Position numbers and translations under genes: made by a program
DNA from: Intoshia linei
Lineage: Eukaryota > Orthonectida > Rhopaluridae
Direction of reading: 5' to 3'
NCBI GenBank assembly: GCA_001642005.1
Contig: LWCA01000637.1
Span: 1 to 22,051 of the forward strand
DNA: 22,051 bases
Notes under the pieces: generated by a model
Databases searched by the model: none
Told to the model about the DNA's origin: nothing
What the model saw: the letters and a program-made list of their open reading frames with translations, nothing else
Shown: piece by piece, positions 1 through 14,659 of the stretch
How positions within the stretch are numbered: position 1 is the stretch's first letter
Layout: each line of letters starts with the position of its first letter

Positions 1-536
1 TTAAATTTCTTTTTGTTTCTAAAATTAATTAAGGTCTCTGAAATTTTTAATGCTATACTATATAATATATATAAATAAAAAAAAATTTTTTTCCCGGGAC
101 ATCTAATTTTTAATTTCCCGGTTCTCGATTTTTTTCATCTCTCGGGAAATCACAATCACTATAACCAAGCTCTTGAATGAGATTTTTAGCATAATCAAGC
201 AAATATTAAAACATCTGTAATCTATAAAAAAATAATGTGAAATTTCCCATCAAGGGCTAGGTTAAAAAAATTTTAAAAAGCCTTTCATTTTAAGGTTTGG
301 TAAAAAATATAATCTGAAAATCAGTAAACAGTGCTTCTATATTTAACGGATTCAAAATAACTGGAATTATTCGAAAATCGGGACTCTCTAGTAAGCACTA
401 AAAAATGTAAAATTTTTGGAAAAAATTGGACAAGGTTGAGAAACACTGACCTACATACAATTAAATTACATGCATCAACTTTTTTCTAATTATAACATGT
501 AAATAAGACAAAGAAATAAAACAACGAAAAAAATAC
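1..536. other. Non-coding left edge, downstream of the last PTPA exon seen
   Basis: No exon is recognisable here on either strand. The final PTPA exon should follow in minus-strand direction but is not visible, so it probably lies left of the window. The stretch is AT-rich with a few GC islands (CCCGGGAC near 93, CCCGG near 117, CTCGGGAAAT near 142). A hAT-like terminus sits at 434-448. Confidence 0.5.
434..448 (-). mobile_element. hAT-like transposon terminus (single end)
   Basis: The bases GGTTGAGAAACACTG read CAGTGTTTCTCAACC on the minus strand, which matches the usual start of hAT terminal inverted repeats (CAGTGNTTCTCAACC). The partner end was not found to the left, so the element is truncated, diverged, or runs past the window edge. 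Confidence 0.4.
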
Positions 537-1452
537 CTCAGCTTCATACATTTTAAGTAGACCACTATTGATTTTAGTCCAACTATTTACACCACTAATG
601 TTCCATAATTGATTGGAATGTTCGGAAAATGGTCCCGTTTTAACCTAATAGTCACAATGAAAAACAATATAATTCAAATTACAGTGTGAATATAATTAAC
701 CATATTGAAAAACAAAAAATTAACTGATAATTCAGCACATTTCACAGGATCAGTGTAACAAGATGTTGAAATGGAATCATTTCCTAAATAATAGAAACTA
801 CTGCAAATCGATCAATAATTTCAAAAATATAATATAATAAAAAATAAAACTTACCAATCAATTGAGAACTTCCAAAAATGAACGGAATGAATTGATAATC
901 ATCCAAACTCCACACACCATGACTGCCAGCTGGTTCAAGATGAAATTTTTCAATAACAAGTCTAACAATTTCTGTGTATCTAAAAAAATAGAATCCACTG
1001 CAAAAGTTTATGAATGAAATGTACCTTTCAAACAGGTAGAGTCCGATCGATGCATAATCATCCTTGCTTAAGAAGCCAATTTTTTCCAAACAACAAATAA
1101 AGGCCAAAAATGACAATTCGTGTCCTTTAACAAAAAATAAGAAGAGAATAAAAAAAATTACCAGTTCCAAAGTCAATTCTAGTACTATTACCAAATGCTT
1201 CAATAATGTAAGTAGAAATCTCAACGGAAGCATTGCTATAATTTCCGTTTAAAAATTTTTCAATTTCGGTTGGTATCTCCTATACACTGAAATGAAAATG
1301 GCAATGTAAAAATTCATTACGTTTTCAATTTTGTCATAGAAAACTCTGTATCCTGGAAAACCATACCTTTGAGAGCTCTTTTTTTCTCCGGTATTAGTGG
1401 ACACAGCAGTATTTTGTATAAAATCAAGTAAATTAATGACACTCATAATATT
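537..1452 (-). CDS. PTPA: PP2A phosphatase activator PTPA (PPP2R4), partial
   Basis: Peptidyl-prolyl isomerase family protein that activates protein phosphatase 2A in the cytosol and nucleus. Six exons join in frame with GT-AG introns of 37-71 bp: 1321-1452, 1162-1279, 1025-1124, 855-979, 683-783 and 537-644 (684 bp, 228 codons). Family landmarks in order are QRYGFPGYRVFYDKIE, EAFGNSTRIDFGTGHE, AFICCLEKIG, LEPAGSHGVWSLDD, FIPFIFGSSQLI, VKTGPFSEHSNQLWNISG and SWTKINSGLLKMYEAE. These cover most of the PTPA fold, including the active-site surface. Missing are roughly 80-100 N-terminal residues, which I could not find between 1453 and 3244, and the short C-terminal exon, which is probably beyond position 1. 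The acceptor at 1453 shows that an upstream exon is expected. The residues shown look functional; whether the gene is intact cannot be decided. Confidence 0.9.
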
Positions 1453-1519
1453 CTACAAATTTATTCATTATTACAATTAAAAATCTTCAATGTACAAAGG
1501 TTTTTAAATTAGAGCCTTA

Positions 1520-1553
1520 CAGTGTTGTGGGCAAACTCGGCCCACAGACGGAC
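1520..1553 (+). mobile_element. hAT-like 5' terminus (single end)
   Basis: The start CAGTGTTGTGGGCAAACTCG followed by GCCCACAG is the usual layout of a hAT terminal repeat (CAGTG, then GGGCAAnCT, then GGCCC). I found no matching inverted end in the following 1.5 kb, so the boundaries are unknown. It belongs to a different family from the terminus at 434-448. Confidence 0.35.
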
Positions 1554-2526
1554 CATTATGTGGTAATATTAAAATATGAATATGGTATAAATATTATGGG
1601 CAATCCATTTTATAATAAAAATCAATTTCAATTTAATAATGTAAATAATAAATTTGGTACAATTGTATTATGTAGTGGTAATACATGTACAAAAATCGTA
1701 TATCGAAAATGTGAGAAGTATTGGTAATGAAACAAAATTTACGACGGTAAGGGCGGCCAAGAACTGGATATTGTCTATTTTAAAGCTTCAAAACCGTTTA
1801 TCAATTAAATATATAGTACCTCAGAATGCTTAGACATCTTTGATACATTTTCACATTGCAAACTTACATTTTTCAAAAATGTCATTAAATCTTTATAAAT
1901 CTATTGAAAATTTTAAAAAGAAACATTGAAAGTAAAATACGTTTGAGTTTTTCCATTTATTCTCAAAAACTTCATAGTTGACTAGTTTTAAGGGTGTTTG
2001 AAAATTTTGTTCGGATTTACGAATATCCATTATCAAACGTATGTAAACTTTATTCAAATTTTAACAAAATTAAAAGAATAGTAAAATGAAATGCAATTGT
2101 ACGTTGTATCATTTGAATGATGATAGTTTGTAATTAATTAGCTTAGAGCCGAAACTACCGCAATTAGGCCCGAAGAGTGACCTCAACAAAATTTTTGTAT
2201 AATGGGATATCATTTTTCCGACTTGACTATTTACAAAAAATATTTATTTTTATTTTTGTTAATAAAATTATACAATACGATCTTTTGATTTACGATCTTT
2301 TGAACGGACACGAATTATATCTACAGTAGAGTTTTTCTATTTTTTTAATATACAAAATGGCATATATAGAAAATGATCCCCGCTTAATTTGCTGTAGAAT
2401 GGTATTAATATTTTTAATTTTTATCCAAAAAAACTTCCGCGTCTTAACGTTTAAAGTTTTCATTGATGATTTCTCACTTTTATGAAAATTTTTATAATCC
2501 ATTGTCGTGTTAATAAATTTAAATAA

Positions 2527-2900
2527 TCCTTACTTATAAAAGTAAAATGGTTACAAAGGTATGTCTGTTTATTTACTAAGTTATTCTAAATTATTAAAAT
2601 TCTAAGTAAGGGGAGTCGAGTTTTACAATTTCCATATATCTAAAGCAGTTTTTCAGAGTCTATTAATAGAACAGAAGGAGTAATGTTTTATCTCAAATTT
2701 CAATTTCAGAAATTGATTCCTTCAAGGTTAAAATCCCAATTGTCCTTTGTTTTTAAATTCAAACCGTCCTAGAATTATAAAATTACACATTCTAATAAAA
2801 ATTTTAAATTCATCAATATTATGATAATTTTTAATTTGAAAACCTTATATCTTCACAGCCAAAACCCAAAATTACCCTTTTTGGTAAAAATTTAAATTAA
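2527..2900 (+). repeat. Helitron-like dispersed repeat, diverged copy
   Basis: It begins TCCTTACTTATA after ATAA, like the copies at 3319 and 9433. The middle keeps blocks shared with the copy at 3319: CCAATTGTCCTTTG, then GATTTTAA/AATTTTAA spacing, then ATATCTTCACAGCCAAAACC and ACCCTTTTT. The TGTTTGTGTGTG segment typical of the other copies is mostly lost. A relic. Confidence 0.5.
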
Positions 2901-3003
2901 AACTCTGTAATTACTATTACTACTTTTACTGTTACTGAGTTTTACTGTGACAGTGGACTACATTTTTTACAGAGTTTCTATAAAAACTAAGTTAAACACA
3001 CAA

Positions 3004-3028
3004 GTACTAAGTACAATGTACTTAGTAC
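3004..3028. repeat. Perfect hairpin with 11-bp arms
   Basis: GTACTAAGTAC and GTACTTAGTAC are exact reverse complements separated by AAT. The hairpin lies between the end of the Helitron-like copy and SRP54's 3' end. It could be a transposon 3' hairpin or a 3'-processing structure. No CTRR terminus sits at the distance usual for Helitrons. Confidence 0.6.
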
Positions 3029-3244
3029 AAAGAGTAGTTTTGTAAATTCACCCTTTTGAAAAGCTAAACACAATTTGAATTTAATAATCATCAGCAGAAC
3101 AATCATCAATCCTATAAAAATTTATTAAATTTAATTCAAGGGAAATATGTAAAATCTAATAAAATCATTAACAAATGTAATAAGAAATAAATGGCAAAAA
3201 GTTTAATAAAAACAATATATTACAAATTAATGTTGGTATTTAAG

Positions 3245-8625
<5,381 letters not shown>

Positions 8626-8759
8626 GTTGATAAAATGTAGTTCTAATTAAGACTATAGTTACAGTTGTTATATGTATTTACACAAAAGTTGACACAAATT
8701 ATAAAATTACAAGTTGATACGATTTTAATTAATAAATGTACAATTATAAGTCAAGTAGT
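8626..8759. other. 134-bp SEC13-SRP54 intergenic gap
   Basis: SEC13's stop and SRP54's start are only 134 bp apart on the same strand. ATTAAA at about 8723-8728 (minus strand) can act as the SEC13 poly(A) signal. An AATTAG sequence about 20 bases before the SRP54 start could be a splice or trans-splice acceptor, and no donor is seen between the two genes. This would suit an operon-like pair, but that is inference. Confidence 0.5.
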
Positions 8760-10385
8760 TTAACTACAACTTCCTTTTGAGTCATGTTCGTTGTTAATGC
8801 AGACCCACTCGGGAAGACTGGTATTCCAAATGCTCAACTAGAATATTAATTATTGGTGTATTATTAAAATTAAGAAACTTTGTTGTATTTTCCAGAAATT
8901 GCAACCAAATGACCAGTAGCAGACCATGAAATATTCCACATTGGTTCCTTGTTATTTTCAAGTAGTCGACAAATCCATTTATCATTTTCGTTTGTCAACA
9001 CGTTAACATGACCGTCCTAAATGTGTCTTAAACGTTTTAAAATGATTTAAAAAATTACAAAGCTAAATTATTGCTGACAAGTATTAAACTAAAAACCTGG
9101 GAGCATGATACTATAACATTTTGCATTAAAAATGGACCCCAAGAAACACAACGAACCCAATCGTTGTGTACAGATATAGTATGTTTCTCTATCCATTCCT
9201 GTTTGCTTGTATCAAAACTAAACACAATACATTGCATATAATTAACCATTTTTGCTTTACATGAGATGTAAAAACCCCTTCATAATTATAAGGGGTAATG
9301 TAATATGCTGCGTGATGATTTTTTGTTTTGGTTCAGAAACCAATTTTGTGTCACGTGATCCACTCCTTAAAATACCCATTATCAACGATTCCTAATGCCC
9401 TCAAAAACATTTTAGGAAAAACAGAAAATTTATCCTTACTTACAATATGTATTGTATATAAAATACTTTGTTTGTGTGTTATCGTTTATTTCAATAACTA
9501 CCAGTCTTAGAAGTTTATAAAGTCCACATTTCTATTAAAGTTTTTTTCCGGGATAAAATAAGTAAGTAAGATAAAATTAAACTCCCCACACTCACATCTT
9601 ACGGGTCAAAAAGCCAAATTATCCTTTTTTTTAAAACCCTAGAATTTGAAAAAATTTCAGGTGGTACAGTTGTATCCTGTTAACACACACAAAAACTTTT
9701 AATCTGAATAAGTGACGCCTTCACGGTCAAAAAAGCACTGTAGTATTCATATTTTTTTTCTGAAATATTTTATTAAAAAAAAATGTTAAATAATTAACGG
9801 TCCGACCATTAAAAAAAAAAAATAAGTCTGATACAGTTTATTCCAGTTGATATAAATACAAAATTTCAACTTAAAAATCTGAGAATTCCCGGCGAAAACT
9901 AATTTTTAATATATTATCAACCAATATTTTTCAAATATTTCGATTAAAATAGCAATTGAAAATGTAAATATTGATCCTAAATTTTTAAAAAAAATGTGCA
10001 TTAAACGTCTACGATTTCCAATAAAAAATTAAGGGTGAAAATCTATATAATTCATTCCTTCGGATTTTTTTCATTGCTACTCAATTATTCATTCTCAAAT
10101 ACTCACTTTCAAAAAATTTAACGAAAGTTATTTCAAAACTACAGCAACTAAAAGTACAACTTTGTTATTACATTTTTGTATTTATTACAATGCTTTGCCA
10201 TGTTGATAAAATTCATCCAAAATGTGTTTTTAAACTGCTTTTTGAGTTAATTAAAGAACTATATAAAAATTAAAAAACCTCCATATCTTAACATTGTTAT
10301 CACTTCCACCACTAACAATAATTCTATTGTGTTTGCCATCTTTATCCAAATAGTAAGGTGCCCAAGATATAGTATTGCAACTAAC
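8760..10385 (-). CDS. SEC13: COPII coat / nucleoporin WD protein SEC13, C-terminal half
   Basis: SEC13 is a six-bladed beta propeller that works in the COPII outer coat with SEC31 and in the nuclear pore Y complex. Four exons join in frame: 10279-10385, 9097-9217, 8879-9016 and 8760-8837 (444 bp, 147 residues and stop). Landmarks are VSCNTISWAP, IIVSGGSDNNVKIW, SFDTSKQEWIEKH, HNDWVRCVSWGP, VIVSCSQDGHVNVL, MWNISWSATGHLVAISGKYN and the last blade KLSIWNTSLPEWVCI. The final intron is only 41 bp (8838-8878); without removing it the frame stops early. About 155 N-terminal residues (the first two to three WD repeats) should lie upstream of 10385. None can be found up to 12058, and a lone N plus a transposon end lie at 10865. 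So this is a gene split by assembly, or a truncated copy. The residues present look conserved. Confidence 0.9.
9274..9296. repeat. Short hairpin in SEC13 intron
   Basis: ACCCCTT and AAGGGGT are 7-bp inverted arms around a self-complementary ATAATTAT core. TAATATGCTGCG follows directly, resembling TAATATGCTACG from the Helitron-like 5' ends, so a broken copy may start here. Confidence 0.5.
9433..9990 (+). repeat. Helitron-like element in SEC13 intron
   Basis: Begins TCCTTACTTACAATATG, then TTTGTTTGTGTG, TTATCGTTTATTTCAATAAC and TACCAGTCTTAGAA. It aligns along its length with 3319-3990 with small indels and clear mutation. It lies in the 1061-bp intron 9218-10278, whose other part shows no recognised content. 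Confidence 0.6.
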
Positions 10386-10673
10386 CTAATAAGTTCAAAT
10401 ACATTGTATATATTTAACACTTAAACGCATAACGTATTGTAAATCTACAAGCCAATTTCTTTTGATGTATTTTATTAGTATAATAAAACTTATAGTGATA
10501 AAATCTATAGTGATCAATTTTAATATCAATCATTTTATAAATTTATTAACATTTGTAAAAAATCTTTACGCTTTTTAAATTATTTATATCAACAAACTCT
10601 TCAATCATCTATCGGTAAATAACTAAATTAATAATAAAAATAATTAATTCATTAATAGAAATTTTATCTCAAA

Positions 10674-10864
10674 ATGAATGAAAATAATGATACAAGTAGT
10701 GAAAGCTGTGATAGCGAATATTCTGACGCTAGCACAGATTATATGTCGGTAAATGAATATTTTATATCAAAAACTGATACTATTTGGTCCAATAAACCAA
10801 TCCCACGTCAAACATTACAATTTATAGAACATGTAAACATCAGAACATATGAATCTAGAGTGGG
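10674..10864 (+). pseudogene. Possible N-terminal fragment of a piggyBac-type transposase
   Basis: The open frame opens MNENNDTSSESCDSEYSDAS and continues to ISKTDTIWSNKPIPRQ. An acidic, Ser-rich start followed by 'DGTxWxxxP' and a basic stretch is how many piggyBac (DDE_Tnp_1_7) transposases begin; here TDTIWSNKPIP would be that motif. It is cut at the N at 10865, where sequence matching the right end of the nearby piggyBac-type MITE begins. The catalytic core is absent. The assignment is inference from weak similarity plus position. The left terminus is not clear; TTAACACTTA at 10414 resembles TTAACCCTTA but has many mismatches beyond. Confidence 0.45.
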
Positions 10865-10865
10865 N

Positions 10866-11304
10866 AGATACGCAATATTATACATCATGTTTGAATATTA
10901 ATTAATTCTGAGTAACCTTAACATAATTTTGACGATAATTTAAATTTAAATACAGTATACTGTACAAAAATCTAAATATAAATCCATTTATATGAGTATT
11001 TAATTAATTAGTTAATTAAAATATAATAAGGCTCTAAAATTATTGCTTAGATTGTATATTTTTAAAAATCATCTTGCTCGCTATATACAGTCTCAAATAA
11101 GGCTCAGTTTTAGAACAATTTTATAGCTCAGAGAAAACGTAAAGTATTGCATTTTATTAGTGACACTTTTAATTGTTCACTTTGAATAATCTTTCGAAAT
11201 AATTTGATGAAATAGTTTGGCTTTTATTTTGTAAAATTTAAGTTTTTATGAAGTGAAAATGCTATGTAAATTTTAGTAAAAATGAATAGTCTCGTAAGGG
11301 TTAA
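10866..11304 (+). mobile_element. Right end of a second piggyBac-type element
   Basis: Near-identical to 7010-7421, with about 27 extra bases near 10950 and scattered substitutions. It ends GTCTCGTAAGGG (11289-11300) then TTAA (11301-11304), the same terminus as the complete MITE. The match starts directly after the single N at 10865, which points to an assembly join or a collapsed repeat. Confidence 0.75.
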
Positions 11305-11562
11305 GAATTACAATTTAACAAATATAGGTAACTAGCAGGTCGATAAATCGGATTATTATATTTCACTATGATACATATTTTTTAATTTTGTTAATTAAAT
11401 GCATAGTATGCACTTAAATCCATCCTTAATAAGTGTACATTAATTTTGAAAACAACAATATTTCTAATCGATGTAATACTTATCGGTAGTACTTATTTAG
11501 ATCAAACATTTTATTTAGGTTATAATATACAAAAGATATGACGATAAATATAAAATTTTTAC

Positions 11563-11592
11563 AATTATTATAATCTTATGATCAACACTGTA
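11563..11592 (+). mobile_element. Solo Tc1-type terminus
   Basis: TTATGATCAACACTGTA (11576-11592) differs by one base from TTATGATCAACCCTGTA at 17064-17080, the right end of the Tc1 relic. The AT-rich bases before it also match. The opposite end was not found. It ends TA, as expected for a Tc1/mariner target. Confidence 0.5.
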
Positions 11593-12058
11593 TATAATAA
11601 AAAATTGGTGGGGATTGTTCAAAAAATAGTTGTGAAAACTTGTACATACAATATACTATTTAGCAATTTTCATTAATGAATCAGGAAATAATAAAATTAT
11701 CAGAGTACATATCGTCAGAATTCAAGGACAAAATTGTGTTTCGTGTAATTATAATTTAAAATAACTCATGTATAAATATTTAAAATGCCAGATTCCTATG
11801 AAATAACGTTTACGTTAACAGGTTAACTAGAAAATGATGAAATTGTATAAAATTACATATAAATATAAAAATAGAATCGGCCTTATACAGAAAAAATGAA
11901 AACAGATAGAATTGAAATATTATATAAAGTCCAAGAAGAAAGAAAGATACATTTTATAGAAAAAAATTAATTTTATATTAAAAAAAGAAAGTATATTGTG
12001 AATAAAATAATAGTCATTTTAATTAAAATATTTACTGTATTATATGTACATTGTGTTA

Positions 12059-14012
12059 TCAATTTGGCATGAGGTTTTTGGGGGTAATATTATAATTTGG
12101 ACAATGTTGATGGTGGGAAAATGAAGTGTATCCATTTGAAGAAAATACACCGTAATTTGCATTCCGACATTTATGTTTATCACGGCTGTCGTAAATATTA
12201 TTTTCTCTAGCGTAAATTGACCATAGTCCAGATAGAATCTAAATAAAACCAATAATAATCTTGTATATGGAAAAACAAACAAAAAATATGAAATTCTAAT
12301 TCATAAAATTTGTTTGAGATTACGAAAAAATCCGTAGTGTCATATAACCCTAGCCCTATCTCCAAAGCATTTCACTTGACATTTTAAATTTATACAAAAT
12401 ATTTATACAATGTAATCTGTATGATTCAAGAATATAATTTTTAATGCTAAATATGGAAATATGAGGCCTCTATTTTATTTTTCCATTTAAAAATTTCCTC
12501 GCAATCCCGAAGTATCTCTGGTACGGTACGTTTGGCACTAATTCCATTACCCCTAGACCAATAGGACGCAGACTTAACATATATAACAGAAAATAATTGA
12601 AAACTCTAATTTTTTAAAAATTCAAGTTAAAAAAATGCGCCTTCCATTTTATAAAAATTTTGGCTAGCGCCCAAGTGGATCTCGGTATGGTTCGAATCTG
12701 TCTAGATGGGTATATGATCTGAAACTTTTTGTATAATATATTTATAAAATAATCACCTCGGCTGCAATCAAATCACCGGCATTTTTTGCAACAAGGCGTA
12801 TAATGAAAATACCATCCGTTTTAAGATAAAATTTACAAAACTTTTTGATATTAATTTGGTGATCTCTGGTTAAAACTCCGACTGCACTAAGTTGACGATT
12901 AACATAACGATTTTGAACTTTAACGCTAATTATTTCAAACATCCAACTGCTTAAACTGACGAAACTCAGTATTGTTACAAGTATAAACCAAAACCAAATA
13001 ATGATATAAATTTTTTCGTTAAACAGATTGATAGGCAAAACGCATTGAACAGTATAGCGTTGGACATTTCCGAGAGTTTTGATTTCAAAGTTGCAAAAGG
13101 TTACACGAGGAAATCGTTTTTCGCTGCGCCACTCTCGACCCTCTAAGAGTGCTTTGATAATTTCTATACCATGCATATGGTAGTCTGTGTTGAGGTAAAT
13201 GTTGAGTAAAAAAAGTTGTCCAACAGAGTTGAGAATATAAAGAAGTTTTACGAAAATGTACACACATGTAATATATTTTCCATATGACCGACTGGCTAAT
13301 ATGAAAGAACGCTTACTGATTGATCGTAGGATGCGAGACGCACAACCTCGTCCATCATTGGGTTTGATACCTAAATAGCCATCCAAGTGGTTAATCATGT
13401 ACATTAAAGTTCTGGTTCGATTATCTAAATATTACAATAAATGAATACATTTTGAAACTTACCCAATAAAGAGGCTCTCTGGCAGGTATTTGCAGCTTCA
13501 AGTAAAGTATTAATGTTTATACCAGATCGATGGCTTAAAACACGCCATATACAGCAAGGTACAAAAAATAAACAAGCCTGGCTCAATAATATGAGGGGAA
13601 TCCACTAAAATAAATAAAGACTACGAAACTTGTAAAATACTTGGTAATATCCAATTATTTCCTTTTGGTCTATTTTTTTAGGTATATCGTCATTAATGGG
13701 TAAAAAATAAGTATTAGATACCCAACAAACTTTATTGGCGTATTCTTCGTGGTTTTGAGTGAAAATTGCTGGAACCCAACAATTTATAGGTTCACCAACA
13801 TATTGTTTGGTGCTAAGTTTAATTCAGTCAATTTGTCAAAATAATTATACCTGACCAACATGGCAAAAAGCAATAGAAAAAATACGGTGTATTTGCGATT
13901 AACCCTGTCAGTAAAATCATCATCATTTCTAACTTTGATCTAAGACATGTAATTCTTATTATAAATGACTTACTTCACCCAATTGAGCTATCGCTCCTAA
14001 AACTTTGTCCAT
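12059..14012 (-). CDS. Innexin gap-junction protein
   Basis: Four-pass membrane protein of invertebrate gap junctions. Six exons join in frame: 13974-14012, 13851-13939, 13641-13812, 13463-13604, 12757-13424 and 12059-12238 (1290 bp, 429 residues). It starts MDKVLGAIAQLGE, and NDDDFTDRVN precedes TM1 (about 30-42). Extracellular loop 1 has Cys54 and Cys72 (QYVGEPINCW, VCWVSNTYFLP). The innexin signature YYQW is at 98-101, split by an intron after Q100, and opens TM2. TM3 is at about 195-221. Loop 2 has Cys258 and Cys275 (FPRVTFCNFEIKTLGN, RYTVQCVLPINLFNEKIY), then TM4 at about 286-305. The cytoplasmic tail has LKTDGIFIIRLVAKNAGD and AAEILSGLWSIYARE, and ends His/Asn-rich. Loop sequences resemble annelid and mollusc innexins most. 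Four introns are 34-38 bp and one is 518 bp. Which numbered innexin it is cannot be said. Confidence 0.95.
12239..12756. repeat. Innexin intron with two diverged direct repeats
   Basis: The only large innexin intron. AAGTATCTCTGGTACGGTACG at about 12510 and AAGTGGATCTCGGTATGGTT at about 12672 look like two decayed copies of one unit. Each follows a 'CCATTT(TA)TAAAAAATTT' stretch, which gives a unit of about 160-190 bp. Similarity is moderate and by eye. This is locally the most GC-rich non-coding sequence in the window. Confidence 0.35.
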
Positions 14013-14659
14013 GGCTAAGGTTTAGGCCAAAGATATATACATAATTACAGAAAAATTTTTTGATGAGTAAATATTTAAATCATTTCCGATTTAGAGTTAA
14101 TTTGATTCAAAGAGCAAATGTGTAATACCATTCGTAAATGTTTATGTAGTATTGAAATAACATTTATCGAGAAATGCATCAAATCCTTTGTGTTTTCATA
14201 ATTGCGGACATAAAATTATTTATGTTATTGACCTTAGCGTAATTGACAAATAAACATATTTATTGAGAGATATTTTAGGTTAGTGGTAATTTTCTCAGGT
14301 GGCCCAGATAATAATGTGTTGTTTTGGACAACACCTAAGACAAAACTGCATAATTTAATTGCAGAACTCAGTTTATTACCTATTCGTTACATGAAGCTAA
14401 TTAAATTAATTACACGAATATTCTAATGTATCGATTATGTGGCAAATCTAATGTACAGTTTTATTTTAGCCTTACTGAGTTTACGAGTATCTGATCATTT
14501 ATCACTTTCAACTCTCAAGGTGTTAATTATATTCATTGATCAATTTACAATGTACATTTATTTCATTATAAAATTAACTTTACAAACTGTTCGTATACAG
14601 TGCAAGATTCAGGTATGCTATGGTTTGGTATACTGAGAAACTAAACGAAATTTAGATGG
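14013..14659. other. 647-bp gap between WDR75 and innexin
   Basis: No exon was recognised. On the minus strand the sequence AACCTTAG directly precedes the innexin start and could be an acceptor for a 5' UTR intron or a trans-spliced leader. AATAAA (minus) at about 14559-14564 can serve WDR75. A small hairpin lies at 14316-14334 (arms GTGTTGT and ACAACAC). The plus-strand open frame at 14439-14636 looks random. Confidence 0.5.

Larger units (their letters stand above)
1453..3244. other. PTPA upstream / SRP54 downstream region with transposon pieces
   Basis: PTPA exon 1 should be here, because SRP54 ends at 3245 on the same strand, but I see no convincing N-terminal PTPA coding segment. The stretch holds a hAT-like 5' terminus at 1520, a diverged Helitron-like copy at about 2527-2900 and a perfect short hairpin at 3004-3028. 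Short open frames at 1527-1727 (plus) and 2290-2502 (minus) resemble nothing I know. On the minus strand an AATAAA at about 3121-3126 could serve SRP54. Confidence 0.5.
10386..12058. other. Region between SEC13 fragment and innexin; broken transposons
   Basis: The SEC13 N-terminus is expected here on the minus strand and is absent. The stretch contains a short plus-strand open frame (10674-10864), one N at 10865, a piggyBac-type right end (10866-11304) and a Tc1-type terminus (11563-11592). The rest, 11305-11560 and 11600-12058, is plain AT-rich sequence with nothing recognised. Confidence 0.6.

Noticed and set aside
1527-1727. 66-codon plus-strand frame next to the hAT-like terminus
   Set aside because: Asn-rich, AT-driven composition with no domain; it starts in the terminal repeat and is probably chance.
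1508-2151. TTAGAGCC at 1508 and 2144 as a hAT target duplication
   Set aside because: The right copy is not preceded by an inverted end and the left copy is not directly against CAGTG; probably coincidence.
2290-2502. 70-codon minus-strand frame as the missing PTPA N-terminus
   Set aside because: Lys/Ile-rich and lacks every conserved PTPA N-terminal feature; no fitting splice link to 1452.
10414-10430. TTAACACTTA as the left end of the second piggyBac-type element
   Set aside because: Only the first ten bases resemble TTAACCCTTACGAGAC and later bases diverge; not good enough beside an assembly N.
13085-13267. 60-codon minus-strand frame inside the innexin
   Set aside because: Alternate frame of the main innexin exon, whose sequence is clearly conserved in the other frame.
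14316-14338. Hairpin followed by CTAA as a Helitron 3' end
   Set aside because: Helitron 3' hairpins usually sit several bases before CTRR, and no Helitron-like 5' end lies upstream in the right orientation. Too weak to call.
14439-14636. 65-codon plus-strand frame in the WDR75-innexin gap
   Set aside because: No similarity, no splice context, AT-biased composition.
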